Source of the DNA: Paenibacillus xerothermodurans
Lineage (GTDB): Bacteria; Bacillota; Bacilli; Paenibacillales; NBRC-103111
Length of the DNA: 64,000 bases
NCBI RefSeq assembly: GCF_002220865.2
Contig: NZ_NHRJ02000003.1
Location: forward strand, 311,244-375,243
Direction of reading: 5' to 3'
This document shows, piece by piece, positions 34,782 through 44,564 of this stretch (position 1 is its first letter; each line of letters begins with the position of its first letter). The translations under genes and the position numbers were made by a program. The notes under the pieces were generated by a model that saw only the letters and a list, made by a program, of their open reading frames with translations, searched no databases and was not told the DNA's origin.

Positions 34782-36289
34782 ATGTGCAGCTGCAGCCCCC
34801 ATATTTTGTTGAACTCCTTTTGTAACGATTCCAGCTCTGCAAGTTCGGGGCTGAGGTCGTTTTTTGTTTGAATCCGGATGTCCAGATGTGTCGGTTGAGC
34901 TGATGCAGTCACACCGGTCACAGTTTGGGTTTCGGAAATATCTAAAGCCGTAGCCAACTGAAGGAGCACGCCCAGCTTTGTTATAAGGGCAACATCTGAG
35001 TCATGAAGTATATCCTTATGCTGCGCATAAACAGACTGTGCCCGGTTTTTAGACTTGAACGATGCGATAGCTGCGCATAGCAATGTCTCTCTATGAGACA
35101 GGCCGTCGACGCGGGAATGTGCGATCATATAGTAGGAGTGCTTGGAGAATTGATAATAATTCACCGCAACGCCGATACGATACAGGCGCGCGGCGGCGCA
35201 CAGGCATTGGCGCATGCGGTCGTCGTAGCCGTGCACGGCGCGAAGCGCGTCAAACAAAGCCAACGCGTGCCGGGCCACCGATTCCAGGTGTGCCGCAGGA
35301 GCGGTCGAGTGCAGCCCTAGCAGATTGTTCACGCTGCGCTCCAGCAGGGTGGTGGCCTCGGGCCGGTTTGCTAAATACGATTCATGGAACAGGCCGTCCC
35401 GTAAACCAGCACCGCTAACTACATAATGGCTGCAGCCCGTGACATGAAACAGGGTGTCCAGGATTACCATGCCCGGTACGATAATATCGCAGCGGTCTTT
35501 AGCCAGGCCGTCCACTTTTTTTCTCTTCGCCAAAGGCAGAGCAGCAAGCCACCTGATGAGCTCGTCCATCCGGCTTGGCGAGATAACGTAATTGTGTGTG
35601 ATCGGCAGTGAATACTCCCATTTTTTTTGCCCGATCTTGCCGAGCGTACGGATTGTACCGCCCATCCCGATCAACGGCAGTCCCTGGTGCTGTTTCATCC
35701 AAGGCTGGCCGTCCACAGCCTGCAGTACCATTTCGCGGATGCTCTGCAGCTGCTCCGGCGTAAAGTCGCCGCTCGAAGAGTAGCGGCGGGCCGTGTTGAC
35801 CGCACCAAAAGGAAATGATACGCTTTTCAGCCGCTCACGTCCGCGGAATACCGTGACTTCAGTGCTGCCCCCTCCAATGTCAATGAGAATCCCATCCTGC
35901 ACATCCAATGAATTAAGCATACCGAGGAAACCGACTTTTGCCTCATCCTCGCCCGACAAAACTTCAACTCTGATGCCGGTATGCTGCTGCAGCGATTCGA
36001 TGATATGGCGGGTATTGGCGGCGTTGCGGATAGCTGCTGTCGCCGCTGCCCGGATTTCGGTCACCCCATTGTCTTCGCACATTCGTTTGAACTGGTTGAG
36101 AATGCCGATAATAACCTGAATGTCGACGGCATGCAGAATATTATCCGGCCCAATCCTTTGGCTTAAACGTGCGGACTGCTTAAATTCTCGGATGACTCTA
36201 TATGCATCAAGTGGATTGATTTCGTAAATGACCAGACGTATTGAGTTAGAACCAATATCAATGATGCCGATTCTGCGGTAGTTTGGCAT
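34769..36289 (-). CDS. ppx: Exopolyphosphatase (Ppx/GppA family)
   Basis: A 506-residue protein with the ASKHA-fold ATPase-like start GIIDIGSNSIRLVIYEI, the catalytic IDIGGGSTEVTVF segment near residue 140, GMGGTIRTLGKIG near 210, and a C-terminal HD-like helical region. It removes terminal phosphates from polyphosphate, or pppGpp as GppA. GGGGGAC precedes the ATG. It converges on ppk with a 13-base overlap and no terminator between them, so the two transcripts should be antisense at their 3' ends. Confidence 0.93.
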   Translation of the reverse strand: MPNYRRIGIIDIGSNSIRLVIYEINPLDAYRVIREFKQSARLSQRIGPDNILHAVDIQVIIGILNQFKRMCEDNGVTEIRAAATAAIRNAANTRHIIESLQQHTGIRVEVLSGEDEAKVGFLGMLNSLDVQDGILIDIGGGSTEVTVFRGRERLKSVSFPFGAVNTARRYSSSGDFTPEQLQSIREMVLQAVDGQPWMKQHQGLPLIGMGGTIRTLGKIGQKKWEYSLPITHNYVISPSRMDELIRWLAALPLAKRKKVDGLAKDRCDIIVPGMVILDTLFHVTGCSHYVVSGAGLRDGLFHESYLANRPEATTLLERSVNNLLGLHSTAPAAHLESVARHALALFDALRAVHGYDDRMRQCLCAAARLYRIGVAVNYYQFSKHSYYMIAHSRVDGLSHRETLLCAAIASFKSKNRAQSVYAQHKDILHDSDVALITKLGVLLQLATALDISETQTVTGVTASAQPTHLDIRIQTKNDLSPELAELESLQKEFNKIWGLQLHIHSS

Positions 36290-36695
36290 AGAAGTCCCCC
36301 GTTATGTTCATGAAAGTTATGAGCAAGCTTATTTTACCATCGTTTAGGATATGTGCAAAATCTCGAGGTGCGTAGTGAGGCGATAACAAACAATCTTTAT
36401 TGTGCTGATAATGAACTTTTATGTCTCAATTTGTTCACATTATTTCTTAAATCATTTATAGTAGAAAGGTAAGTCGTTAGGCATTATCGGCCAGCAATCC
36501 GCCTACCCGTAGAGCCGACGGCTTCTGACTGAATGCGTTCACATTTTTTATATTCATATCTAACTTGTTGATCTTTCAACAGCAATAACGCTATGCCGCT
36601 GCTATCAGTACATAAGGAAATACGGATTGTTTCGACGGAACGCGTCGTATGTGTACAGCGGCTTTACACGAATTGAACGTAAAGGAGAGATTGTC
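36290..36695 (+). promoter_or_regulatory. Divergent ppx-citZ region with sigma-A promoter
   Basis: Contains a good sigma-A promoter reading right: TTCACA (36434-36439), 17 bases, TATAGT (36457-36462), start expected near 36469. That leaves a 5' leader of about 225 bases before citZ, with small inverted repeats (TAGGC/GCCTA near 36479-36506; GAGCC/GGCTT near 36512-36523). TTAT-N7-ATAA (36398-36412) upstream is a dyad that could bind a LysR-type regulator such as CcpC, but it is not the exact CcpC consensus. Confidence 0.6.
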
Positions 36696-37808
36696 ATGAC
36701 TGCTACCAAAGGCTTGGAAGGCATTGTTGCTACAACATCCTCGATCAGCTCCATTATTGACGGCGTACTGACTTATCGCGGTTTCGATATCGATGATTTG
36801 GCTGAAAACGCATCCTTCGAAGAGGTTGCGTATTTGCTGTGGTGCGGCAAGCTGCCGAATCGTGCGGAACTGGCCCAGCTCGTTCAGGATCTGAACAAAT
36901 ATGCAGCGGTGCCGGATTCGGTAATCGAACAGATCAAGACTTATCCGAAAGACACCAATTCTATGGCTGCTCTTCGCACAGCCATTTCAAGCCTGGCGTT
37001 GTACGATCCGGAAGCGAACGATATGACACCGGAAGCCAATCTGCGCAAGGCGATTAAGCTGCAGGCGCAAATTCCGACGATTATCGCTGCTTTCGCCCGA
37101 ATTCGCCAAGGCAAGGAGCCGATCGCACCGAAGCAATGCGAGTCGATTGCAGAGAATTTCCTGTATATGCTGCTCGGCACAGACCCTGAACCGGTAGCTA
37201 TTCAAGCTTTGGATAAAGCCTTGGTGTTACATGCGGACCACGAGCTGAATGCGTCCACTTTCACGGCGCGTGTAACCGTGGCGACGCTGTCTGACATTTA
37301 CTCCGGCGTTACTTCCGCTATCGGGGCGTTAAAGGGGCCTCTGCATGGAGGCGCCAACGAAGCGGTAATGGCGATGTTGGAAGATATTGGAAGTTTGGAA
37401 AATACAGTGCCTTATATTAACGGCAAACTTGCCAACAAAGAGAAAATTATGGGCTTTGGTCATCGCGTATACAAGAACGGCGATCCGCGCGCGAAGCATT
37501 TACAAAAAATGTCATACGAGCTCAGCAAAATCACCGGCAATCTGAATTGGTACAACATGTCCATCAAGATTGAAGAAATCGTTACCGGACAAAAAGGCCT
37601 TAAGCCTAACGTGGACTTTTATTCCGCTTCCGTTTATACTTCATTGGAGATTCCGCGCGACTTGTTCACGCCTATTTTTGCGATCAGCCGTACATCAGGC
37701 TGGACCGCGCACATTCTTGAACAGTACGAGAACAACCGCCTGATTCGTCCTCGCGCAGAGTACACAGGCGTTTCCGGTCAAAAATATATTCCGATTGACG
37801 GCCGTTAA
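36696..37808 (+). CDS. citZ: Citrate synthase
   Basis: A 370-residue citrate synthase of the short bacterial type. Active-site segments are LHADHELNAS near 188, FGHRVYKNGDPRAK near 250 and PNVDFYSASVY near 305 (the catalytic Asp). It condenses oxaloacetate with acetyl-CoA to start the TCA cycle. ATG at 36696 follows AAAGGAGAG; the longer frame upstream lacks a ribosome site. First of citZ-icd-mdh; the 142-base gap to icd has no clear terminator. Confidence 0.97.
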   Translation: MTATKGLEGIVATTSSISSIIDGVLTYRGFDIDDLAENASFEEVAYLLWCGKLPNRAELAQLVQDLNKYAAVPDSVIEQIKTYPKDTNSMAALRTAISSLALYDPEANDMTPEANLRKAIKLQAQIPTIIAAFARIRQGKEPIAPKQCESIAENFLYMLLGTDPEPVAIQALDKALVLHADHELNASTFTARVTVATLSDIYSGVTSAIGALKGPLHGGANEAVMAMLEDIGSLENTVPYINGKLANKEKIMGFGHRVYKNGDPRAKHLQKMSYELSKITGNLNWYNMSIKIEEIVTGQKGLKPNVDFYSASVYTSLEIPRDLFTPIFAISRTSGWTAHILEQYENNRLIRPRAEYTGVSGQKYIPIDGR

Positions 37809-37950
37809 TCGAGTTATTCGAGTTAACAGCCTCGCCGCCGACGGGTTGTTACAGCCATTCATGCTGCGTTTCATGAGGAAGCGGACAAGCGCTGTGACTC
37901 CCGTTTCAATTTGTTCAATCCTACACTATTTCCAAGGAGGCAATTGAATC

Positions 37951-39249
37951 ATGGTTCAATTCGAAAATTATACAGCTCCCACAGAGGGCGAAAAAATCTC
38001 GATCGTAAACGGTGAGTTGAACGTTCCAAATAACCCAATCATTCCTTACATCGAGGGAGACGGCACAGGTCGTGACATCTGGGCTGCGTCGAAGCGAGTA
38101 TTGGATGCGGCGGTTGAAAAAGCGTATAACGGAGAGAAGAAAATCGCTTGGTATGAAGTGTTCGCCGGCGAGAAAGCCTTTAACAAATACAATAACTGGC
38201 TGCCTAACGATACGCTTACAGCTATCCGCGAATATTTCGTAGCCATTAAAGGGCCTTTGACTACTCCGGTTGGCGGCGGTATCCGTTCCTTGAACGTTGC
38301 TCTTCGTCAGGAGCTTGACTTGTATGTATGCTCCCGTCCGGTCCGTTATTTCAACGGCGTGCCGTCTCCGGTAAAGCGCCCGGATCTCGTAGACATGGTC
38401 ATCTTCCGTGAAAACACTGAAGACATCTACGCAGGTATCGAGTGGGAATCGGGTTCCGCTGAGGTGAAAAAAGTACTGGAGTTCTTGCAAAACGAGATGG
38501 GGGTTAAGAAAATCCGTTTCCCTGAAACATCCGGCATCGGCGTGAAGCCTGTATCTTCGGAAGGCACTGAGCGTCTGGTGCGCGCTGCGATCGAATATGC
38601 AATCCAGCACAAGCGCAAATCTGTTACCTTGGTACATAAAGGTAATATCATGAAGTTCACTGAGGGTGCTTTCAAAAACTGGGGCTATGAGCTGGCTGAA
38701 AGAGAATTTGGCGATAAAACTTTCACTTGGGCACAGTACGACAGAATCAAGGCTGAGCAGGGCACGGACGCTGCCAACAAAGCGCAAAAGGATGCGGAAG
38801 CCGCCGGTAAAATCATTGTCAAGGATGCTATCGCGGATATCGCTCTACAGCAGGTATTGACTCGTCCAACGGACTTCGACGTAATTGCTACACTCAATCT
38901 GAACGGCGATTACTTGTCTGATGCGTTGGCCGCACAGGTTGGCGGTATCGGTATCGCTCCTGGCGCGAACATCAACTATGTGACCGGTCATGCAATCTTC
39001 GAAGCAACTCACGGTACAGCTCCTAAATATGCCGATCTGGACGTAGTGAACCCTGGTTCGGTCATTCTGTCCGGTGTTATGATGCTGGAGCACCTTGGCT
39101 GGCAGGAAGCTGCTAACCTGATTTATAAAGGTATGGAGACAGCGATCAATAACAAAACCGTTACGTACGATTTCGCACGCTTGATGGAAGGTGCGACAGA
39201 GGTAAAATGCTCCGAGTTCGCCAACCAAGTCATCAAACACATGGCGTAA
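37951..39249 (+). CDS. icd: Isocitrate dehydrogenase (NADP)
   Basis: A 432-residue dimeric-type NADP-dependent enzyme. It contains [20 protein letters not shown] near residue 35, the substrate and regulatory Ser loop [15 protein letters not shown] near 110, [20 protein letters not shown] near 235, and [19 protein letters not shown] with the [13 protein letters not shown] coenzyme loop near 345. It oxidises isocitrate to 2-oxoglutarate. The ATG is preceded by AAGGAGG. Middle gene of the citZ-icd-mdh operon; 64 bases separate it from mdh. Confidence 0.97.
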   Translation: MVQFENYTAPTEGEKISIVNGELNVPNNPIIPYIEGDGTGRDIWAASKRVLDAAVEKAYNGEKKIAWYEVFAGEKAFNKYNNWLPNDTLTAIREYFVAIKGPLTTPVGGGIRSLNVALRQELDLYVCSRPVRYFNGVPSPVKRPDLVDMVIFRENTEDIYAGIEWESGSAEVKKVLEFLQNEMGVKKIRFPETSGIGVKPVSSEGTERLVRAAIEYAIQHKRKSVTLVHKGNIMKFTEGAFKNWGYELAEREFGDKTFTWAQYDRIKAEQGTDAANKAQKDAEAAGKIIVKDAIADIALQQVLTRPTDFDVIATLNLNGDYLSDALAAQVGGIGIAPGANINYVTGHAIFEATHGTAPKYADLDVVNPGSVILSGVMMLEHLGWQEAANLIYKGMETAINNKTVTYDFARLMEGATEVKCSEFANQVIKHMA

Positions 39250-39313
39250 CAGACGTTTAGTTTCGTAGCGTCTGTGAACTTACTTCAATTAAAACATCTT
39301 GGAGGCATCTTTT

Positions 39314-40255
39314 ATGGCTATCACTCGCAAGAAGATCACTGTCGTCGGTGCCGGCTTTACCGGTGCGACAACAGCATTTTTGGCAGCGCAAAAGGAATTG
39401 GGTGATGTGGTTCTGCTGGATATTCCCCAGCTGGAAAACCCGACCAAAGGCAAAGCATTGGATATGCTGGAAGCTTCCCCGGTCCAAGGCTTTGACAGCA
39501 ACATCGTCGGCACATCCAACTACGAGGATGCAGCTGACTCCGACATCGTCATCATCACAGCGGGCATCGCTCGCAAGCCCGGTATGAGTCGTGATGACCT
39601 GGTTAACACCAACGCAGGCATCGTTAGGTCCGTCTGTGAAAATGTTAAAAAGACAAGCCCGAATTCAATCGTCATCATCTTAAGTAATCCTGTTGACGCT
39701 ATGACTTACGTAGCTTTTGAAACATTGGGCTTTCCGAAAAATCGTGTGATTGGCCAATCCGGCGTATTGGATACCGCCCGTTACTGCACATTCATCGCAC
39801 AAGAACTGAACGTATCCGTAGAAGATGTGCGCGGCTTTGTGCTGGGCGGGCACGGTGACGACATGGTGCCGTTGGTTCGTTACTCCAATGTAGGCGGCAT
39901 TCCAATCGAGAAGTTAATTCCTTCTGACCGCATCGAGGCGATCGTGCGACGTACCCGCACAGGTGGCGGTGAGATCGTTAACCTGCTGGGCAACGGCAGC
40001 GCATATTACGCACCTGCAGCGTCTCTGGTCCAAATGACTGAAGCTATCATCAAGGACAAAAAACGTATCATCCCTGCGATCGCACTGCTGCAAGGCGAGT
40101 ATGGTTACGATAACCTGTTTATGGGTGTGCCTACTCTGTTGGGCGGCGATGGAATTGAGAAGATTTTTGAGTTGGAACTGCTGCCTGAAGAAAAAGCAGC
40201 GTTGGATAAATCCGCTGAGTCTGTTCGCAATGTTATCAAAATCGTAACTGGTTAA
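39314..40255 (+). CDS. mdh: Malate dehydrogenase
   Basis: A 313-residue lactate-dehydrogenase-like malate dehydrogenase: NAD loop [15 protein letters not shown] at residue 9, substrate-specificity loop [11 protein letters not shown] near 85 (an Arg, as in MDH), [15 protein letters not shown], and catalytic His in [15 protein letters not shown] near 180. It oxidises malate to oxaloacetate. The ATG at 39314 is seven bases after GGAGG; a frame start 15 bases earlier lies before that site. Last gene of the citZ-icd-mdh operon, followed by a long stem-loop terminator. Confidence 0.97.
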   Translation: MAITRKKITVVGAGFTGATTAFLAAQKELGDVVLLDIPQLENPTKGKALDMLEASPVQGFDSNIVGTSNYEDAADSDIVIITAGIARKPGMSRDDLVNTNAGIVRSVCENVKKTSPNSIVIILSNPVDAMTYVAFETLGFPKNRVIGQSGVLDTARYCTFIAQELNVSVEDVRGFVLGGHGDDMVPLVRYSNVGGIPIEKLIPSDRIEAIVRRTRTGGGEIVNLLGNGSAYYAPAASLVQMTEAIIKDKKRIIPAIALLQGEYGYDNLFMGVPTLLGGDGIEKIFELELLPEEKAALDKSAESVRNVIKIVTG

Positions 40256-40302
40256 TCCGCACCATAATACTGTCGAACCTCGCCGAGAGGAGAGGCAGCG
40301 CG

Positions 40303-40405
40303 AACCAGCCTGGTTCATAGCTAACCCGTGGCAAGAGAATCACTTGTTTCTCAAGTGGCCTCCTGCTTATGCTCACAGTTGAAGCTATAACCGGGCTGGT
40401 TTTTT
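40303..40405 (+). terminator. Long-armed stem-loop terminator after mdh
   Basis: AACCAGCCTGGTTCATAGCT (40303-40322) pairs with AGCTATAACCGGGCTGGTT (40383-40401) with one wobble and one bulged C. The 60-base interior holds a second hairpin, CACTTG-TTTCT-CAAGTG (40351-40367). A TTTTTT tract closes it. It functions as a terminator, but arm length and interior structure are unusual. Confidence 0.8.
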
Positions 40406-40713
40406 GTTGCCTTTTCACGTAAAAACAGAGCCTCGATCATCTATTTAATGAGCTCGCGCGTGAGCTGCTGATCGGGATCACGGCCGTTATCGCTGTCTGC
40501 TCGCTTGGTTTAACATTCGGTACTGCATGGATTGTGGCATTGGCCATTCCCTATCTCAATTACCTGCGGAGCCATTTTTACCGCTGTACTTTCTCGTATC
40601 ACTCCACTGGGAATGCGAACACGTAGGTGTAGGCTGATGGACATGCCAGAATTTGCTTAGATGGTGCTCTTTCGGGTATACTGGATGAAAAAAGAATGTC
40701 TTGGAGGCTTTAA
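40406..40713. other. Intergenic region with a possible degraded reading frame
   Basis: About 300 bases without an assigned gene. One plus-strand frame from about 40438 to 40625 is open and hydrophobic (segments such as LLIGITAVIAVCSLGLTFGT and ALAIPYLNYL) but has no start codon or ribosome site in the right place and resembles no family I can name. It may be a remnant of a membrane protein gene. Confidence 0.3.
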
Positions 40714-41139
40714 ATGTTCAATATCATCAGCATTCTACTTTATTTGCATGTGCTGGCAGCGGTAGTGATGGGCGTGTATCTCTTATTTCCTTTTCTGGCT
40801 GCACGAATTACAGCTCTCACCGGGGCGGCGCAGGTTGGACTTGTCAGCGCATTGTTTATCGCTAACCGTACCGGCCAACTGGCTCTGCTCATATCGTTGT
40901 TGACCGGTGGTTATCTGGTGGGCAAAGGAGAGTACTCCATCACCTGGATGGTCTTGGCTGTCGTGCTGTTCCTGGCGCTTGCGGCTGTCACTGGAGTGAT
41001 GGGCGGCGCTATGCGTAAAGCTCTGGCGGATCCGGCGGGCACGAAGATCAACGACCATGCCGGCAGAATTAGATCGCTCAGCTTGGTCAGTGCAATCATT
41101 TTCTTTGTGCTTTTCACTATAATGAGCTTTCCCTTCTAA
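40714..41139 (+). CDS. Small four-helix membrane protein (141 aa)
   Basis: Not firmly recognised. Four hydrophobic helices are evident: ISILLYLHVLAAVVMGVYLL, the LALLISLLTGGYLV region, WMVLAVVLFLALAAVTGVMG and LVSAIIFFVLFTIMSF. A His near residue 12 in helix 1 and the general layout are reminiscent of DUF2269-like or CopD-like small integral membrane proteins. TTGGAGG precedes the ATG by eight bases. It is a single gene with a hairpin downstream. Function unknown. Confidence 0.7.
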   Translation: MFNIISILLYLHVLAAVVMGVYLLFPFLAARITALTGAAQVGLVSALFIANRTGQLALLISLLTGGYLVGKGEYSITWMVLAVVLFLALAAVTGVMGGAMRKALADPAGTKINDHAGRIRSLSLVSAIIFFVLFTIMSFPF

Positions 41140-41231
41140 AAACACATTTCAACCGCCGCGGCCACGGCCCCGGAGGGCTCGATGGCGAAGCTGCCCGAGC
41201 ATATTTTAAAGTACTGAGGTAAGGTGCAATG

Positions 41232-41266
41232 TTAAGGCTCGATGGCGATCGCTGTTGAGCCTTTTA
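41232..41266 (+). terminator. Probable intrinsic terminator
   Basis: AAGGCTC (41234-41240) and GAGCCTT (41257-41263) with a 16-base loop containing GGCGATCGC, followed by TTTAT. It lies between the four-helix membrane gene and the DinB gene. Confidence 0.6.
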
Positions 41267-41305
41267 TATGTCATAAATAAGCGGGCGGTAAGGGGAGGGG
41301 ACAAA

Positions 41306-41797
41306 ATGTCGATGTTACAAAAATATCAATACCACCATTGGGCCACGCAGCAGATTCTCGATCATCTGGAAGAAGTGCCGAACGTTGCATTCACGGAGCC
41401 CGTCACCAACGTATTTCCTTCAATACGGGATACATTGTTTCATATTTACTCGGTGGATCTACTTTGGTATAAACGGATAACATCAGATACGAGTGAAGCG
41501 GAGGGAGACGTGTTCGAAGACACGACGGACGCTAAGCAGCGGATATACGGGCTTGAGCGGCAGATGGTCAATTATATTAGAGACCAGAAGGAAAAGCGCA
41601 CGGTAAATTATTATAATTCCAGTGGGGAGAGCTTGACCAATACGCTGGGCGAAATCATCGACCACTTAGTCAATCACGGCACCTACCATCGAGGTAACGT
41701 GGCGAGTGCGCTGCGGCAGCTCGGGTATGAAGGGAAGTCTACGGATTATATTTTCTTTCTTCGGGAGCTAAAGAGATCTTATGTCGGAGATGTTTGA
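41306..41797 (+). CDS. DinB-family protein
   Basis: A 163-residue four-helix-bundle protein of the DinB/YfiT superfamily, with metal-ligand histidines at HHWATQQILDHLEEV (start), DTLFHIYSVDLLWYKR (~residue 50), and LVNHGTYHRGNVASALRQ (~residue 125). Members include bacillithiol-dependent transferases and damage-induced proteins; the precise reaction is not predictable. ATG at 41306 follows GGGGAGGGG. Stands alone. Family assignment firm. Confidence 0.88.
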   Translation: MSMLQKYQYHHWATQQILDHLEEVPNVAFTEPVTNVFPSIRDTLFHIYSVDLLWYKRITSDTSEAEGDVFEDTTDAKQRIYGLERQMVNYIRDQKEKRTVNYYNSSGESLTNTLGEIIDHLVNHGTYHRGNVASALRQLGYEGKSTDYIFFLRELKRSYVGDV

Positions 41798-41971
41798 TAA
41801 AATGCAGAGGGTAACCGGACCTTTTGGCGCATTGTTGCAGCTGTGATCCCCGCTGTGTTTACAGACAAGCGGAGGAGCCAAACAAAGGCCGGTCGTTGAC
41901 GATGAGCGGCCCTGCTATGTATCACACGCGCGCTCCACGTGGCTGCTTGGCGTCTGCGGTAACCACCACTG

Positions 41972-42084
41972 GCCAGCCGGGTGCCCACAGGCGGTTGCGT
42001 GTGTAAGGCAGCACCACGGGCAAGCCGGGTGCCCACAAGCAAGCCGGGTGCGCACAGGCAGTGACGGCTTGCGTGTGTAAGGCG
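41972..42084. repeat. Imperfect direct repeats
   Basis: The unit AGCCGGGTGCCCACAGG occurs three times (starting near 41975, 42023 and 42042; the middle copy ends ACAAG and the last has GCGCACAGG). The first and last are each followed by TTGCGTGTGTAAGGC. The surrounding 41798-42210 has no supportable gene. Confidence 0.7.
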
Positions 42085-42210
42085 ACAGCAATGTGCGGTC
42101 GGAGGCAGCATGGGCGGCTCTCACTCTGACAGGCATGCAGCGCATCTGCGGTACCTATGGCTAACCAGCGCAGCGAGTCGAGCAGGGGCCGCTTAGTACC
42201 ACTGATGCGA

Positions 42211-42384
42211 TCACTGCAGCCTGAAATCGTCTATTTTGCCCCCGTCTTCCCATACCTCCACAAATAACGCGTCAGAGCCTTCAAAATCAGCGGGCGTCAA
42301 TGATAATGCTTTTTCCTCGTCCGTGCTGACGAAGACGTTCTCCATTTCCTCTCCCTGAAGCGAAATTACAACATAGATCTTCAT
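42211..42384 (-). CDS. Small acidic protein (57 aa)
   Basis: A short but convincing gene: ATG at 42384 about seven bases after AGGGGG. The product, starting MKIYVVISLQGEEMENVFVS and ending EVWEDGGKIDDFRLQ, is strongly acidic with alternating beta-like hydrophobics. The codon pattern is clean to the stop. No family recognised; it may be a small regulatory or structural protein. Confidence 0.6.
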   Translation of the reverse strand: MKIYVVISLQGEEMENVFVSTDEEKALSLTPADFEGSDALFVEVWEDGGKIDDFRLQ

Positions 42385-42982
42385 TTTTAGTAGCCCCCTG
42401 TGGAATGTGTATCAGCAATTATACCACATTGTGCGTTGGTTTAAACGCGAAGGAGCTTCCACATCATAGAATCATCGATGGCGCGAGATCCCAAGTGGCC
42501 CAAGCGCTAAAAGAGGCTTGCGAGCCGGAGTGTTGCATTTTATTCGCTGACGTAGTCACTGTGCTGGGCTCTCGGCAGTGTCGTCTACATGATGGATACA
42601 GAGTCGGCGACTCGATCTTTGTAAATCGAGCTGCTGTTTGCGGCGTTCAGAGACGGAACCATGGCACTTTCCCAAGGACCAGAAGGATGAACTGCATGGC
42701 AAGTATATTCATAGTAACTGCTAGCTCCCTACTAGTTTAAAGTCTCTAGCGGCATGAAAATAGGCGAAAATAAACTATGCTCGCTGCAACGATCAAATTC
42801 CTGCTGCACGGCCTGAACAATCTCTTCCATCGCTGCTATCAACGGCTTTTTGAACGATTCTCAGTGTGCTATTATATAGCTACGTAACGGCCCTGAATGT
42901 GCTATTATATACCTATGTAAGATTTATGATGATCTATCACATACGATGTTCTGGTCAACTATGGGAGAGGGGTTTTGTGTTC
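42385..42982. other. Gene-poor leader region of the fumarase gene
   Basis: About 600 bases. A plus-strand frame at 42405-42740 has no ribosome site and no recognisable protein. Towards the end there is an A/T-rich direct repeat (separate entry) that probably contains the promoter(s) for the fumarase gene. Confidence 0.4.
42866..42920 (+). repeat. 22-base direct repeat in the fumarase promoter region
   Basis: GTGCTATTATATAGCTACGTAA (42866-42887, written here as GTGCTATTATATAGC + TACGTAA) recurs at 42899-42920 as GTGCTATTATATACC + TATGTAA. Repeat period is 33 bases, about three helical turns. Each contains a -10-like TATTATA. They lie 63 bases before the fumarase start, so they may be tandem promoters or tandem binding sites. 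Confidence 0.75.
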
Positions 42983-44518
42983 ATGCAGCAATTTCAGCAA
43001 AGCGTTTACAAACTGATTGTGGAAACGTCGACAAACCTGCCGGCAGATGTGCGTCAAGCTATACAAGCGGCGCAGGCAAAAGAGGATGAGGGCACCCGTT
43101 CCGCGCTGTCATTATCTACCATCACCGATAACATCCATATGGCGGAGTGCAATGTGTCGCCGATCTGTCAGGACACGGGAATGCCGACGTTTATAATACA
43201 TTGTCCAGTAGGCGCGAACCAAATTGTGATGAAAAAGCAGATCCTGCAGGCGGTAGCTCAGGCAACCAAGGACAGCAAGCTGCGCACCAACTCCGTCGAT
43301 TCGCTCACGGGAGCCAACAGCGGTGACAACCTGGGGCCCGGCACACCGGTCGTGCATTTCGAGCAGTGGGAGCGGGATGACATCGAAGTGAAGCTGATTC
43401 TAAAAGGCGGCGGCTGCGAAAACAAAAATATTCAATACAGCCTGCCGACAGAGTTGGAAGGCTTGGGCAAAGCCGGCCGGGACCTGGACGGCATCCGCAA
43501 ATGCATCCTGCACGCGGTGTACCAGGCACAGGGCCAAGGCTGCAGCGCCGGCTTCATCGGCGTCGGTATCGGCGGTGACCGGACGACCGGCTATGAGCTG
43601 GCCAAGCATCAGTTGTTCCGCCACGCAGATGACGTTAATCCGCATGAAGATTTGCGGAAGCTTGAGGAATATATCATGGACAACGCGAACAAGCTCGGGA
43701 TAGGTACGATGGGCTTCGGCGGCCAAGTCACTCTGCTTGGCTGTAAGATCGGCGTGATGAACCGGCTTCCGGCGAGCTTTTTCGTGTCCGTGGCGTATAA
43801 CTGCTGGGCGTTCCGCAGACAAGGCGTTGTGGTTGATGCAGCGACCGGCGATATCAAAGAGTGGGTATATCGCACGGGCGATACGGTACCCATGAGCAAA
43901 AAGCCACAAACTGCGCCTGACAACGGAGGCGAGCGCCGTGAAATCGTGCTGCACACCCCAATCTCCGAGGAACAAATCCGTGAGCTGCGTGTCGGCGATG
44001 TCGTGGTCATTAACGGTACCATGCACACCGGCCGCGATGCCCTGCACAAGTATTTGATGGATCATGATGCGCCGCTAGATTTGAATGGCGCGGCAATTTA
44101 CCACTGCGGCCCGGTGATGGCGAAGGACGAGAACGGAGAATGGAGTGTAAAAGCCGCAGGGCCGACGACCAGCATTCGCGAGGAGCCCTACCAAGGTGAA
44201 ATCATCAAGAAATTCGGTATTCGTGCGGTGATCGGTAAAGGCGGAATGGGACCGAAAACTCTCGCCGCGCTGCAGCAGCACGGGGCAGTATATTTGAATG
44301 CGATCGGCGGCGCAGCGCAGTATTATGCACAGTGCTTCAAGAAGGTCGAAGGCGTCGACTTTATGGAATTCGGCATTCCGGAAGCGATGTGGCATCTGCA
44401 GACCGAAGGCTTCGCGGCTATCGTCACTATGGATTCGCACGGAAACAGTCTGCACGCCGAGGTGGAGAAGGATTCTCTCACGAAACTGAGTCACTTTAAA
44501 GACCCGGTCTTCGCTTAA
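42983..44518 (+). CDS. Fumarate hydratase, class I (fused alpha-beta)
   Basis: A 511-residue iron-sulfur fumarase with both domains fused. The alpha part has PICQDTGMPTFIIH (cluster Cys) near residue 60, SLTGANSGDNLGPGTPVVHF, GCENKNIQYSLP, and QGCSAGFIGVGIGGDRTTG near 190. The beta part starts near 330 with GDVVVINGTMHTGRDALHKYL and ends in GGAAQYYAQC and MEFGIPEAMW. It interconverts fumarate and malate. ATG at 42983 has GAGAGGGG ten bases upstream. Oxygen-sensitive class I enzymes are common in strict or facultative anaerobes; here the gene sits near redox-related genes. Confidence 0.93.
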   Translation: MQQFQQSVYKLIVETSTNLPADVRQAIQAAQAKEDEGTRSALSLSTITDNIHMAECNVSPICQDTGMPTFIIHCPVGANQIVMKKQILQAVAQATKDSKLRTNSVDSLTGANSGDNLGPGTPVVHFEQWERDDIEVKLILKGGGCENKNIQYSLPTELEGLGKAGRDLDGIRKCILHAVYQAQGQGCSAGFIGVGIGGDRTTGYELAKHQLFRHADDVNPHEDLRKLEEYIMDNANKLGIGTMGFGGQVTLLGCKIGVMNRLPASFFVSVAYNCWAFRRQGVVVDAATGDIKEWVYRTGDTVPMSKKPQTAPDNGGERREIVLHTPISEEQIRELRVGDVVVINGTMHTGRDALHKYLMDHDAPLDLNGAAIYHCGPVMAKDENGEWSVKAAGPTTSIREEPYQGEIIKKFGIRAVIGKGGMGPKTLAALQQHGAVYLNAIGGAAQYYAQCFKKVEGVDFMEFGIPEAMWHLQTEGFAAIVTMDSHGNSLHAEVEKDSLTKLSHFKDPVFA

Positions 44519-44564
44519 CCTGCACTTGTTTGGTTTATACTGTTATCATCTGTTTGTTAAATGC

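Noticed and set aside
36398-36412. CcpC operator upstream of citZ
   Set aside because: The dyad is TTAT-N7-ATAA, whereas the known CcpC box is ATAA-N7-TTAT; not enough to call the site.
42405-42740. 111-codon plus-strand frame before the fumarase gene
   Set aside because: No Shine-Dalgarno, Cys/Arg-rich random-looking product, and no family resemblance.
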